In this document: positions 1-6,508 of the stretch, piece after piece
Layout of the letters: every line of letters begins with the position of its first letter
Numbering within the stretch: the stretch's first letter is position 1
Origin: Lysobacterales bacterium
GTDB lineage: Bacteria; Pseudomonadota; Gammaproteobacteria; Xanthomonadales; Marinicellaceae
Assembly: GCA_027083915.1 (NCBI GenBank)
Contig: JALWML010000076.1
Location: 1 to 7,589 of the forward strand
Length of the DNA stretch: 7,589 bases
Reading direction: 5' to 3'
Program-made: the position numbers and the translations under genes
Notes under the pieces: generated by a model
The model's input: only the letters and a program-made list of their open reading frames with translations
Told to the model about the DNA's origin: nothing
Database searches by the model: none

Positions 1-1
1 G

Positions 2-823
2 GTCAGTGATGCGCAAACAGGTGAAGTTCTTGCTATAAAAGGAGATAAAAATAAAACCAGCTTTTTTAACCGTGCGCTACTCTCCAAACGCCAAATCGGC
101 TCACTCATTAAACCTTTTGTTTATTTAGCTGCCCTTGAAAAATTACCTGGTTTTACCCTATCAAGCTTGATAGCAGATAACCCTATTAAAATTAAACTCA
201 AACAGGGCGAGTATTGGCAACCTAAAAATTACGACGGGAAATCTCTGGGGCAAATTCCTGCTCAATTGGCATTAATAAAATCGCGAAATCAGGCAACCGT
301 TAATTTGGGGTTACAAATTGGTGTTAATAACTTTGTAAACTACCTGAAAAAAATTGGACTTAACATCTCACGCAGTAAACACCCTTCTATTTTTTTAGGC
401 GCAACAGAATTAACGCCTTATGAAGTGTCAAATTTATATTTAACCCTCGCCTCTGATAATAGAACCAATCAATTGATTGCAATTAGGCACGTTGTAGACA
501 AAAACAATAAGCTTATCCGCCAGACCAAACACAAAAAAAACATTTCTATTAATGCTAAAGCGTTATCACAAATTCGTGATGCTTTACATCAAGTTACCAT
601 CAGTGGAACAGCTGCTAAACTCACATACCACTATGGTTTTAACAATTTATATGGGAAAACTGGTACAACAAATCAAGGGAAAAATAGCTGGTTTGTGGGT
701 TTTAACAAAGAATATTTAGCCACTTTTTGGGTAGGAAAAGACAACAATCAAGCCACTCATTTAACGGGCAGTTCTGGTGCTTTAGTTTTGTGGGCTGACT
801 GGTTCACCAAGATGACTGAATAA
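2..823 (+). CDS. mrcB: Penicillin-binding protein 1B, C-terminal transpeptidase part (5' end outside window)
   Basis: This is the end of a bifunctional class A penicillin-binding protein, which polymerises and cross-links peptidoglycan in the periplasm from an inner-membrane anchor. The reading frame is open from base 2, so the gene enters from the left; the TTG at 167 is internal and not a start. All three penicillin-binding motifs are visible. SxxK (S-L-I-K, catalytic serine codon at 101) is followed by SxN (S-R-N at 281) and KTG (KTGTTN, lysine codon at 656). The text around them, including A-Q-T-G-E-V at the start, T-V-N-L-G after SxN, L-G-A-x-x-L-T-P-x-E-V, and W-V-G-x-D-N-N near the end, resembles PBP1b of gammaproteobacteria more than PBP1a or PBP1c. 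The glycosyltransferase and UB2H domains would lie outside the window. The gene ends with TAA, 31 bp from the convergent regulator gene. Assignment to PBP1b rather than another class A PBP is by remembered similarity. Confidence 0.9.
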   Translation, partial: VSDAQTGEVLAIKGDKNKTSFFNRALLSKRQIGSLIKPFVYLAALEKLPGFTLSSLIADNPIKIKLKQGEYWQPKNYDGKSLGQIPAQLALIKSRNQATVNLGLQIGVNNFVNYLKKIGLNISRSKHPSIFLGATELTPYEVSNLYLTLASDNRTNQLIAIRHVVDKNNKLIRQTKHKKNISINAKALSQIRDALHQVTISGTAAKLTYHYGFNNLYGKTGTTNQGKNSWFVGFNKEYLATFWVGKDNNQATHLTGSSGALVLWADWFTKMTE

Positions 824-854
824 TTGAGTGAAACAATTTATCCAAATACAGATA
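824..854. other. 31-bp convergent intergenic gap without clear terminator
   Basis: The PBP1b gene (+) and the regulator gene (-) face each other here. The only symmetry is a four-base CAGA/TCTG dyad at 849-862, which runs into the regulator stop, and no U-tract follows it in either direction. Each transcript may therefore run into the opposite gene or end by another mechanism such as Rho. Confidence 0.4.
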
Positions 855-2657
855 TTATTCTGATAAAACACGTTCTAAATAAACATCTAACTCCTTAAGA
901 GTGTCATAATTTGGTATGGCCTTTTGTCTTATTTGTTCAATTTTTTTGTCAAATTCAGCTTGTTTGTCTTGGTATACTTGCAACTTAACAAAATCATCCT
1001 TCAATATTGTTTTTGCCATATCCAAAAAAAGCTGGTATTCGATTAACCACTTATCATTGGCCATCAAAACCAATTGATTAAAGACCTCTTGCGATTCCTT
1101 AACCCTTTCTAATTCATTGGCAGAAATAGCAAGTGCAATACCTGCAACAAATTTTACTCGTTGTGGTAAATCTTCGCTATGGTATGTCTCTTTTGCCATG
1201 GCATAGGCTGAAATATTATCGTGCATCTTGACTTGATTGATTGCTATCCATGCCTGTACGCGCACTCTATCTGAGACTGAAAGTTTATAAGTTGTTAGTT
1301 GTGATAATAAATGTTGAGCCTGTTTGTATTTGCCTAACTTTATTTTCAAGATAGCTAAATTTATCTCTGCCTCGTTAATATGCCCTTCACTATTGAGATG
1401 AGCCTGTAAATCAATACCTTTTTGTAAGTATTTTTCTGCCATATCATCGTATCCTAAAGGGCTCAAAATATTATACATATAGCTAAATCCTTGCATAAAC
1501 AGGTTTGTGTTAGGCTGCGACACTGCATATTTAAGCAATGTATTTGTCCATTTCATGGCCTTAATATACTGACCTTTTTCTAAATTATCTTGTGCTAAAA
1601 CACCGTAACATGTTGATATGACATTGCGATCTTTAAGTTCAAGGGCTATCTCTAATGCACGTAAAATATAGTCCTGCGCTCCATCATTTTGATTTAATTC
1701 ACTACTAGCAAAATACATGTGTAATAAAGCAGTTATTTGACCTTTGCCATGCTTATCCTTAACCGCTTTTTCGTATAAGGCTTTGGCATCATTGAACTCT
1801 AGCTCATATTCTTTTGCCAAATACTCGAGACTCAGTATTATGTATTGACAAGCATACATGCCGTCTAGGTTATTTATGTCAGAATATATCTGATAAGCTT
1901 TTTGAATATAAAAAGAGGATTTTTCTTCATCTGCACGATAGTAATAAACCTTTGCAAAGTGGCGATAAACATCAGCTAACGCTAACGATTCATCATCACC
2001 TGCCAAATCTATTGCTTTTTGTCCATATTCAAACAATTCTTCATAGTGTCCCAACGAAAAATGGGCAAGTGCTTTTAATGCATCAATAGAAACTTTACTT
2101 TTGGCATCCAACTCATCCTGATGAAATTTATTGTCTATTGATGAAAGAACTTCTTTTGGGTGTGTTTTTATTTGGGACCTATAATCAAGATACATTTTAG
2201 AGTTGAATAATGTATTAGTTTTTTTAGTCTCTAAAAAATAAGCCGTTGTTACGAACACAAGCAAAGCCAAAACAATACCTAATACTTTTTTATAATGACT
2301 CAAAAAAGAAATAAAAGGGGGACGAATGGATTGAGGAGTAATATCTTTAACTATTTTTTCAATTGAAACCTTAAGTTTATATCCTTTACCATAAACATTT
2401 TCTAATACACCATCAAGGCCGTTTTCTTTAAATATTTTTCTCAAACCCTGAATAACTTTAAACAAAGAGTCATCACTAACGATTAACTCGCCCCATAGTG
2501 CATTAATCAGAGCCTCTTTAGTCACGATTTGATTTTTTGATTCTAAAAATAAACTTAATGCTTGGTGGATTTTTTCAGGGCATTCAACTAATTGATTATT
2601 AATTTTAAGTGAGTTTTCTGACAAATCAATTAGTGTGTTTCTGATTTTATAGTGCAT
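855..2657 (-). CDS. ToxR/CadC-like membrane transcriptional regulator with periplasmic TPR domain
   Basis: A 600-residue one-component regulator. Residues about 5-97 form an OmpR/PhoB-type winged helix (Trans_reg_C). The likely recognition helix is around residues 61-76 (start S-D-D-S-L-F-K-V-I), and the wing hairpin carries Y-G-K-G-Y-K-L at 89-95, the equivalent of the family's G-R-G-Y. There is no receiver domain, so it is not a phosphorelay response regulator. A single hydrophobic helix at about 124-142 (start K-V-L-G-I-V-L-A-L-L) would anchor the protein, with the N-terminus in the cytoplasm and the rest in the periplasm. Residues about 190-480 are alpha-helical with a recurring pattern of about 38-40 residues containing A-x-x-Y, G-x-Y and A-x-x-Y-x-x-K-A elements. 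This fits degenerate TPR repeats, which usually bind protein or peptide partners. The ATG at 2657 sits at the natural start of the winged helix; the upstream Shine-Dalgarno match is weak (GGG about 6 bases before ATG). It lies downstream of the beta-helix operon in the same direction, behind a terminator. Its target is unknown, but the neighbouring operon is the obvious candidate. Confidence 0.85.
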   Translation of the reverse strand: MHYKIRNTLIDLSENSLKINNQLVECPEKIHQALSLFLESKNQIVTKEALINALWGELIVSDDSLFKVIQGLRKIFKENGLDGVLENVYGKGYKLKVSIEKIVKDITPQSIRPPFISFLSHYKKVLGIVLALLVFVTTAYFLETKKTNTLFNSKMYLDYRSQIKTHPKEVLSSIDNKFHQDELDAKSKVSIDALKALAHFSLGHYEELFEYGQKAIDLAGDDESLALADVYRHFAKVYYYRADEEKSSFYIQKAYQIYSDINNLDGMYACQYIILSLEYLAKEYELEFNDAKALYEKAVKDKHGKGQITALLHMYFASSELNQNDGAQDYILRALEIALELKDRNVISTCYGVLAQDNLEKGQYIKAMKWTNTLLKYAVSQPNTNLFMQGFSYMYNILSPLGYDDMAEKYLQKGIDLQAHLNSEGHINEAEINLAILKIKLGKYKQAQHLLSQLTTYKLSVSDRVRVQAWIAINQVKMHDNISAYAMAKETYHSEDLPQRVKFVAGIALAISANELERVKESQEVFNQLVLMANDKWLIEYQLFLDMAKTILKDDFVKLQVYQDKQAEFDKKIEQIRQKAIPNYDTLKELDVYLERVLSE

Positions 2658-2741
2658 TCAAACCCATATTTATAATAATTGAAAGATGGCTTAATTCTAA
2701 CAAATTTAATTATGGATTTGTAGATTGAATTTTAATCTGGC
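2658..2741 (-). promoter_or_regulatory. Candidate promoter region of the regulator gene
   Basis: These 84 bp separate the operon terminator from the regulator start codon and should hold its promoter. Read on the - strand, TTAGAA, a 17-base spacer and TATTAT form a possible -35/-10 pair just upstream of the start; the -10 is good (5 of 6) and the -35 poor (3 of 6). Two short inverted repeats lie further upstream: CAAAT/ATTTG at 2701-2720 and AGATT/AATCT at 2722-2738. They could be operator half-sites, but the region is very AT-rich and such symmetry arises easily. Confidence 0.3.
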
Positions 2742-2771
2742 AAAAAAAAGGCCAAATCTAAGATTTGACCT
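2742..2771 (-). terminator. Rho-independent terminator of the beta-helix operon
   Basis: On the - strand the RNA would form a 10-bp stem, AGGUCAAAUC with GAUUUGGCCU, closing on a three-base UUA loop and followed directly by eight U residues. One stem pair is G-U in the - strand RNA and would be an A-C mismatch in the opposite transcript, so the structure favours - strand transcription. It lies about 70 bp past the stop of the downstream beta-helix gene and about 85 bp before the regulator. Confidence 0.9.
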
Positions 2772-2775
2772 CAAA

Positions 2776-2824
2776 TTTCTAAATTATTTGATTATCGGGA
2801 AAGAAAGTATAAATAATTTAGAAA
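2776..2824. repeat. Perfect 14-bp inverted repeat with 21-nt loop in the operon 3' UTR
   Basis: TTTCTAAATTATTT at 2776-2789 is the exact reverse complement of the bases at 2811-2824. The loop at 2790-2810 is pyrimidine-rich in the - strand mRNA and holds UUUCCCGAUA. The element lies between the last stop codon and the terminator hairpin, so it would be a second stem-loop in the mRNA tail. A smaller hairpin, GAAAAC/GTTTTC at 2821-2834, shares bases with the right arm, so the two could not fully form together. Confidence 0.75.
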
Positions 2825-2840
2825 ACTGGTTTTCCCCTTA

Positions 2841-4553
2841 TTATTCAAACCCGTCCTTAAATAAAAAGCCCATTTCATAGGCTCCCATATCTGCTTGCCC
2901 GCTACCAAAACGATCCACACCTAAAATATCATAACGTGCAATATCAAATTCACCGACAGGAAAACAATTGGCATTTAATGCAATTGAATCTTCTCTTAAT
3001 TGATAGTTTGTCGAATCAACAAATCCAGGACTCCCAATAATAGTGCCATTTTGCACCACGCCTGAGGCATCATTATTTTCCACCAAAGAACAAGCCACTT
3101 GGGCATCGTGATTGCCCATGTCATTATTTAAATCAGCAATTGAAGCCTGCCCATTTTTTATGATTGAACCTTTTACTTCTAGCACTTGAGCATTGTTATT
3201 ATCGTACTGAACATTAAAATAATTATTAACTTGGTTATCCGCTAATGTGCTGTAATGAACAATAACACTGGATAAATCATCTTGATCAAACAAATCAACA
3301 TTATTTGTATTATTGATGATTAAATCACTTATCAAACCCAGTTGACTACCACCTGATACTTTAAAAATACTTGAGTCTAGTGCATTATTTTCTTCAAACA
3401 GTGTCTGTGCTACAGTCATGATTGCTCCCTCATCCAAATAAATAGCTGCTCCATTGGCTAAACCACTTGCAGATAAGGTTGTACTATTTTGACTAATTGA
3501 ATTACATATTTCACCGTAAATACAACCTTCAGGTAAGCGCCCAATCTGGACTAAAGGCGGATTTCCTGCTTGGCCTTCTTTGGATGCATATATCCCACCT
3601 CCTTTAGATAATGATGTATTGTTATCTATTCTTGCATTAATAAATTGTGCATTTGAATCAGAACTAATGGCAATAGCACCTCCTCGGGTTATCAATCCTG
3701 TTGAAGGAATTATGCTATTATTAGTGATGGATACAGGATGAAATTCTGTTCCTGTAGCAATTAAATTGCTAGATTCTATATATATTCCTGCTCCCCTTAG
3801 TGTAGAAGTATTTGAAAAAATTCCATATTGCAATGAGTTAACAGGGTTAACATCTCCAGCTGTAATATAGGCATCACAGAAATAAAGGTTTATTCCACCT
3901 CCTGTTTCAGAAAAGTTATTTGTAATAGTAACAAATTCACCCAGATTAATTTCACTTCTAACACAGTTAATACCTCCTCCTTGAATCGCCTGATGTGGGC
4001 CATTTGTTCTATTATTGTTTGAAATGACACCATTATCAAAGTTTACTACAATACCCGATACAGTACTTTTCACATCAACCCCTGAACTTCTATTGCTTAT
4101 AATATCCGTATTTTCAAGATTGACTGTTAATCGTTGACTCAAGTTGTTATTAAATATTTTCAAACCAATATCATTCTGAAATATGAGTAACCTTTGTAAT
4201 AAAATGGTATGAAAATCATCTACTAAATAGCTAATTTCAACACCATTTCCAAACGGATTACTTATGGTTGTCCACGGGAAATTGATGTCAACCACATCAT
4301 CAATTGCATCTTGGCAATTAGCATAACCACCACGTAAAGAAGAAACATCTTTATCCGCTATAACTATACCCGTATCGATTATCACTTGATTGCTCATGCG
4401 AATATCCATATTTATTATGCCTGAATCAACCGCTTCTTGAACGGTATTGAATTGACAGTCAGCATCACCAACAGGTCCAACAGGAATGATTATTGGAGCT
4501 GCAAAGACACTTTTAGCAAAAACCAATAAAATTACAATTTTAAAAAAGTTCAT
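2841..4553 (-). CDS. Secreted right-handed beta-helix protein, choice-of-anchor Q type, ending in DGFE (second operon gene)
   Basis: A 570-residue exported protein. The N-terminus is a Sec signal peptide (MNFFKIVILLVF...) with probable cleavage after V-F-A at residue 18. A small module follows with C33 and C80, the latter in G-G-Y-A-N-C, probably a disulfide. Residues about 100-470 are asparagine-, serine- and isoleucine-rich with recurrent turns such as G-G-G-I-N, R-G-A-G-I-Y, R-G-G-A-I-A, K-G-G-G-I-Y and G-A-A-I-Y, the pattern of parallel beta-helix (pectate-lyase-fold, NosD-like) coils. The end has D-I-L-G-V-D-R, then D-M-G-A-Y-E, as in choice-of-anchor Q domains, and terminates F-K-D-G-F-E followed by tandem TAA stops. 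No enzymatic residues can be assigned; adhesion or polysaccharide binding is possible. It starts 8 bp after the upstream paralogue's stop, with a Shine-Dalgarno sequence overlapping that stop. Confidence 0.85.
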   Translation of the reverse strand: MNFFKIVILLVFAKSVFAAPIIIPVGPVGDADCQFNTVQEAVDSGIINMDIRMSNQVIIDTGIVIADKDVSSLRGGYANCQDAIDDVVDINFPWTTISNPFGNGVEISYLVDDFHTILLQRLLIFQNDIGLKIFNNNLSQRLTVNLENTDIISNRSSGVDVKSTVSGIVVNFDNGVISNNNRTNGPHQAIQGGGINCVRSEINLGEFVTITNNFSETGGGINLYFCDAYITAGDVNPVNSLQYGIFSNTSTLRGAGIYIESSNLIATGTEFHPVSITNNSIIPSTGLITRGGAIAISSDSNAQFINARIDNNTSLSKGGGIYASKEGQAGNPPLVQIGRLPEGCIYGEICNSISQNSTTLSASGLANGAAIYLDEGAIMTVAQTLFEENNALDSSIFKVSGGSQLGLISDLIINNTNNVDLFDQDDLSSVIVHYSTLADNQVNNYFNVQYDNNNAQVLEVKGSIIKNGQASIADLNNDMGNHDAQVACSLVENNDASGVVQNGTIIGSPGFVDSTNYQLREDSIALNANCFPVGEFDIARYDILGVDRFGSGQADMGAYEMGFLFKDGFE

Positions 4554-4563
4554 AAACCCACCT
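4554..4563 (-). promoter_or_regulatory. Ribosome binding site overlapping the upstream stop codon
   Basis: On the - strand the junction reads TAGGTGGGTTTATG. The TAG stop of the first beta-helix gene contributes to an AGGTGGG Shine-Dalgarno sequence located a few bases before the ATG of the second gene. This close arrangement supports one mRNA with translational coupling, and it fixes the start at 4553. Confidence 0.7.
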
Positions 4564-6310
4564 ACTCAAAACCATCACTAAACATCGCATCAGGTAATGC
4601 AACTTGATACTCATAAGCACCGGCATCATAATCACCTTCCTCAGGTAGAATTGTAGGATCATCTATTCCTCTGTCTTTACCATTAAGATCCTTAAATTGG
4701 CTTTGAAGTGTGCTTTCTCCACAAAAATCTCGTGCCAACGAATCACTTGCTAAATGAAAATCACCGTTATTACCATCAACAAAATCAACATATAAACTTG
4801 GATTTACAACAAGATGGTTGTTTGTTAAAGTTCCAATTAAGCTAGTGTCTTCATGGACGAAATTACAATGAACAGTAACATTTGGTGCCGTTGCTCCAGT
4901 TGTTGATAATATTACCCCTTGATCAATTATCATTGAGTTGACTATTTTTAAAAAGGGTTGTGAATCTGATCCATTTAAATCAAACATTGTGGAAGCATTA
5001 TTGTGTGTTATTGTATTGTATAAAAAATCAATATTTCCACCGCTGTTCATTTGACCTGCAATCTCAAATAAGCTTTGAGCAGTTACTGGAGATTTTCCTA
5101 TGTTATAGGCAATCACATTACCTTCTAAGCGTAAGTAAGCAGCATTTTTCACATAAAATGCAACCCGTGAATTCGCCTCATTTTCAGAAATATAAGTTTG
5201 ATTGATTTGCGCAACCCCACCTGTATTTAAATAACCAACGGCTGCAAAACCCGTAGCAGAGGTAATTCTATTTTTCCACAACCTCGAACACTTATCATTA
5301 TCCCAACACGCTGTATTTAAGCGTTTCATATTAATGTTTGCAAAATCTTCCACAACCATTCCCGCACCATGATTAACTGCAGTATTACCTGAAATATGGG
5401 TATTTGTTGCTGTCAATGTTGTACCATTACCAGTTAAGAAGACACCGCCTCCACCTGCAAATTGTGCGTTAGCATTTGTCGATATATTATCCGAAATCTC
5501 AGCAGGAGCTAAATCACTACCACTAATAATCATATCTGCCCCTGATGACATATACACACCACCACCAAAATCAGCTACATTGCCATTAATACCAAATTTA
5601 GGATTTGTACTAGGGTTTCCATTATTGATTGTTACTTGGCAACCATTGGCTGCGTATATACCGCCGCCTTTCCCATTTGATGAGTTCAACTTAATAACAG
5701 AATCTCCTGTCATGTCAACACTAGCACTACCTCCAGTACACCAGATACCGCCCCCTTGTGTGGTTGCTGTGTTTCCAGAAATAACAGAATCTTGCACAGT
5801 TATATTAGAATTTCCTGAAAGTTGAATACCTCCTCCTTGTTGCCCATCATTGGATTCAATAATTGAATTAATTAGGGTCACACTGCCATTAATAATTTTC
5901 ATGCCACCAGCTCCTTCAAAACCAGTATTATTGCCATTAAATAGTCTAAAATTTTCCATTAAAACAAGAGGCAAAGCACCACCGACATTAATAGTGACAA
6001 CTGTATCGGCATTATCACCACTCCATTGAGTGAGATTTGAGCCCATGGTATTGCTATCTGCATTACCACAATTATCATAACCACCAGTTATTTGAGTAAA
6101 ACTAGTCATGATAAAGGTATCATGTAATGTCTGTTCACTTGTCACGCGTATAAAGTGATCATTGTTTGCAACCGAAGCCGTATAAGCATCAAACAAATTA
6201 TCAAAATCACAAACACCAACACCACCACTACCAACTGTAATAAAAGCATTTGATAGACCAGAGATAAGCAAAAGAACTAAAGTTATTTTTATTTTCATAG
6301 TATTCAACAT
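4562..6310 (-). CDS. Secreted right-handed beta-helix protein, choice-of-anchor Q type, ending in DGFE (first operon gene)
   Basis: A 582-residue exported protein, paralogous to the gene that follows it. The signal peptide has its hydrophobic core at residues 9-19 and probable cleavage after S-N-A at residue 22. The N-terminal module repeats the layout of the partner: C34 and C81 (in G-G-Y-D-N-C) are 47 residues apart, exactly as C33 and C80 are there. About seven coil turns follow between residues 130 and 330, for example Q-Q-G-G-G-I-Q, T-Q-G-G-G-I-W, G-K-G-G-G-I-Y, D-F-G-G-G-V-Y and H-G-A-G-M, often preceded by I-S-G-N-T-A. They resemble the G-G-A-[ILV] turns of Chlamydia Pmp-type passengers, but no autotransporter barrel is present. 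The end carries D-L-N-G-K-D-R, D-A-G-A-Y-E, then F-S-D-G-F-E. Start choice: ATG at 6310 has GGGA seven bases upstream; the in-frame ATG at residue 5 lacks one. Function unknown; surface or extracellular location inferred. Confidence 0.85.
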   Translation of the reverse strand: MLNTMKIKITLVLLLISGLSNAFITVGSGGVGVCDFDNLFDAYTASVANNDHFIRVTSEQTLHDTFIMTSFTQITGGYDNCGNADSNTMGSNLTQWSGDNADTVVTINVGGALPLVLMENFRLFNGNNTGFEGAGGMKIINGSVTLINSIIESNDGQQGGGIQLSGNSNITVQDSVISGNTATTQGGGIWCTGGSASVDMTGDSVIKLNSSNGKGGGIYAANGCQVTINNGNPSTNPKFGINGNVADFGGGVYMSSGADMIISGSDLAPAEISDNISTNANAQFAGGGGVFLTGNGTTLTATNTHISGNTAVNHGAGMVVEDFANINMKRLNTACWDNDKCSRLWKNRITSATGFAAVGYLNTGGVAQINQTYISENEANSRVAFYVKNAAYLRLEGNVIAYNIGKSPVTAQSLFEIAGQMNSGGNIDFLYNTITHNNASTMFDLNGSDSQPFLKIVNSMIIDQGVILSTTGATAPNVTVHCNFVHEDTSLIGTLTNNHLVVNPSLYVDFVDGNNGDFHLASDSLARDFCGESTLQSQFKDLNGKDRGIDDPTILPEEGDYDAGAYEYQVALPDAMFSDGFE

Positions 6311-6356
6311 AATATTTTCCCGATATTTAAAAAGTGAGTTTATTTAACCGAAAAAT
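6311..6356 (-). promoter_or_regulatory. Operon leader with candidate -10 region and weak ribosome binding site
   Basis: Between the phased repeats and the start codon the - strand is AT-rich (TTAAATAAACTCAC, then TTTTTAAATATC) and could contain a -10 box, but I find no convincing -35 at 16-18 bp. This would fit a promoter that depends on an activator bound just upstream. The ribosome binding site is GGGA within TATCGGGAAA (6316-6325), seven bases before ATG. Confidence 0.35.
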
Positions 6357-6394
6357 AGTCTGAATAGCCTGAAAACAATCTGAAAGAGTCTGAA
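6357..6394 (-). promoter_or_regulatory. Four helically phased direct repeats (TTCAGRYT), probable regulator binding array
   Basis: On the + strand the copies read AGTCTGAA (6357), AGCCTGAA (6366), AATCTGAA (6377) and AGTCTGAA (6387). Their starts are 9, 11 and 10 bp apart, so all four face the same side of the helix. The array lies about 47-84 bp upstream of the beta-helix operon's start codon. Direct repeats at 10-11 bp spacing are the usual target of OmpR/PhoB-type winged helices, the type encoded by the regulator at 855-2657. The link to that protein is an inference. Confidence 0.55.
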
Positions 6395-6453
6395 TCAGAG
6401 TTTTTGTGAGAACCACTTCACATTATTTTGCCAGCATTTGATTTAAGACAGGC
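6395..6453. other. Intergenic stretch between phased repeats and dehydrogenase terminator
   Basis: No gene is visible. The stretch holds a GTGA/TCAC dyad with an eight-base gap at about 6406-6421 and may contribute upstream promoter sequence for the beta-helix operon. I see no strong promoter or known RNA here. Confidence 0.3.
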
Positions 6454-6485
6454 AAAAAAAAGCCTCTGCAGAAATACAAAGGCTT
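6454..6485 (-). terminator. Rho-independent terminator of the dehydrogenase gene
   Basis: The - strand RNA forms AAGCCUUUGUA pairing with UGCAGAGGCUU, an 11-bp stem with two G-U pairs and a UUUC loop, followed by a run of U residues encoded by the A-tract at 6454-6461. It begins 23 bp after the dehydrogenase stop codon, so the beta-helix operon very probably has its own promoter. Confidence 0.9.
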
Positions 6486-6508
6486 AGAAATTTAGGTAAT
6501 AATTAGTT

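Noticed and set aside
167..823. A separate 218-residue gene starting at TTG 167
   Set aside because: The same frame is open to the left edge and encodes the conserved SxxK motif and its surroundings upstream of this TTG, so it is internal to the PBP1b gene.
849..862. CAGA/TCTG dyad as a bidirectional terminator
   Set aside because: The stem is only 4 bp and has no U-tract in either direction.
1814..2089. Open frame on the + strand inside the regulator gene
   Set aside because: It is antisense to a well-supported TPR coding region, has no ribosome binding site and no recognisable protein features.
4960..5205. Open frame on the + strand inside the first beta-helix gene
   Set aside because: Antisense shadow of a repetitive asparagine- and isoleucine-rich coding sequence; no domain or start signal.
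5580..5825. Proline-rich open frame on the + strand
   Set aside because: The prolines arise from antisense reading of the glycine-rich beta-helix turns.
6357..6394. Short CRISPR-like or tandem repeat array
   Set aside because: Units of 8 bp at 9-11 bp intervals are far too short for CRISPR repeats and spacers; a protein binding array is the better reading.
6390..6398. CTGAATCAG palindrome as an independent operator
   Set aside because: It overlaps the last phased repeat and is only a 4-bp dyad; one occurrence is not enough to claim a separate site.
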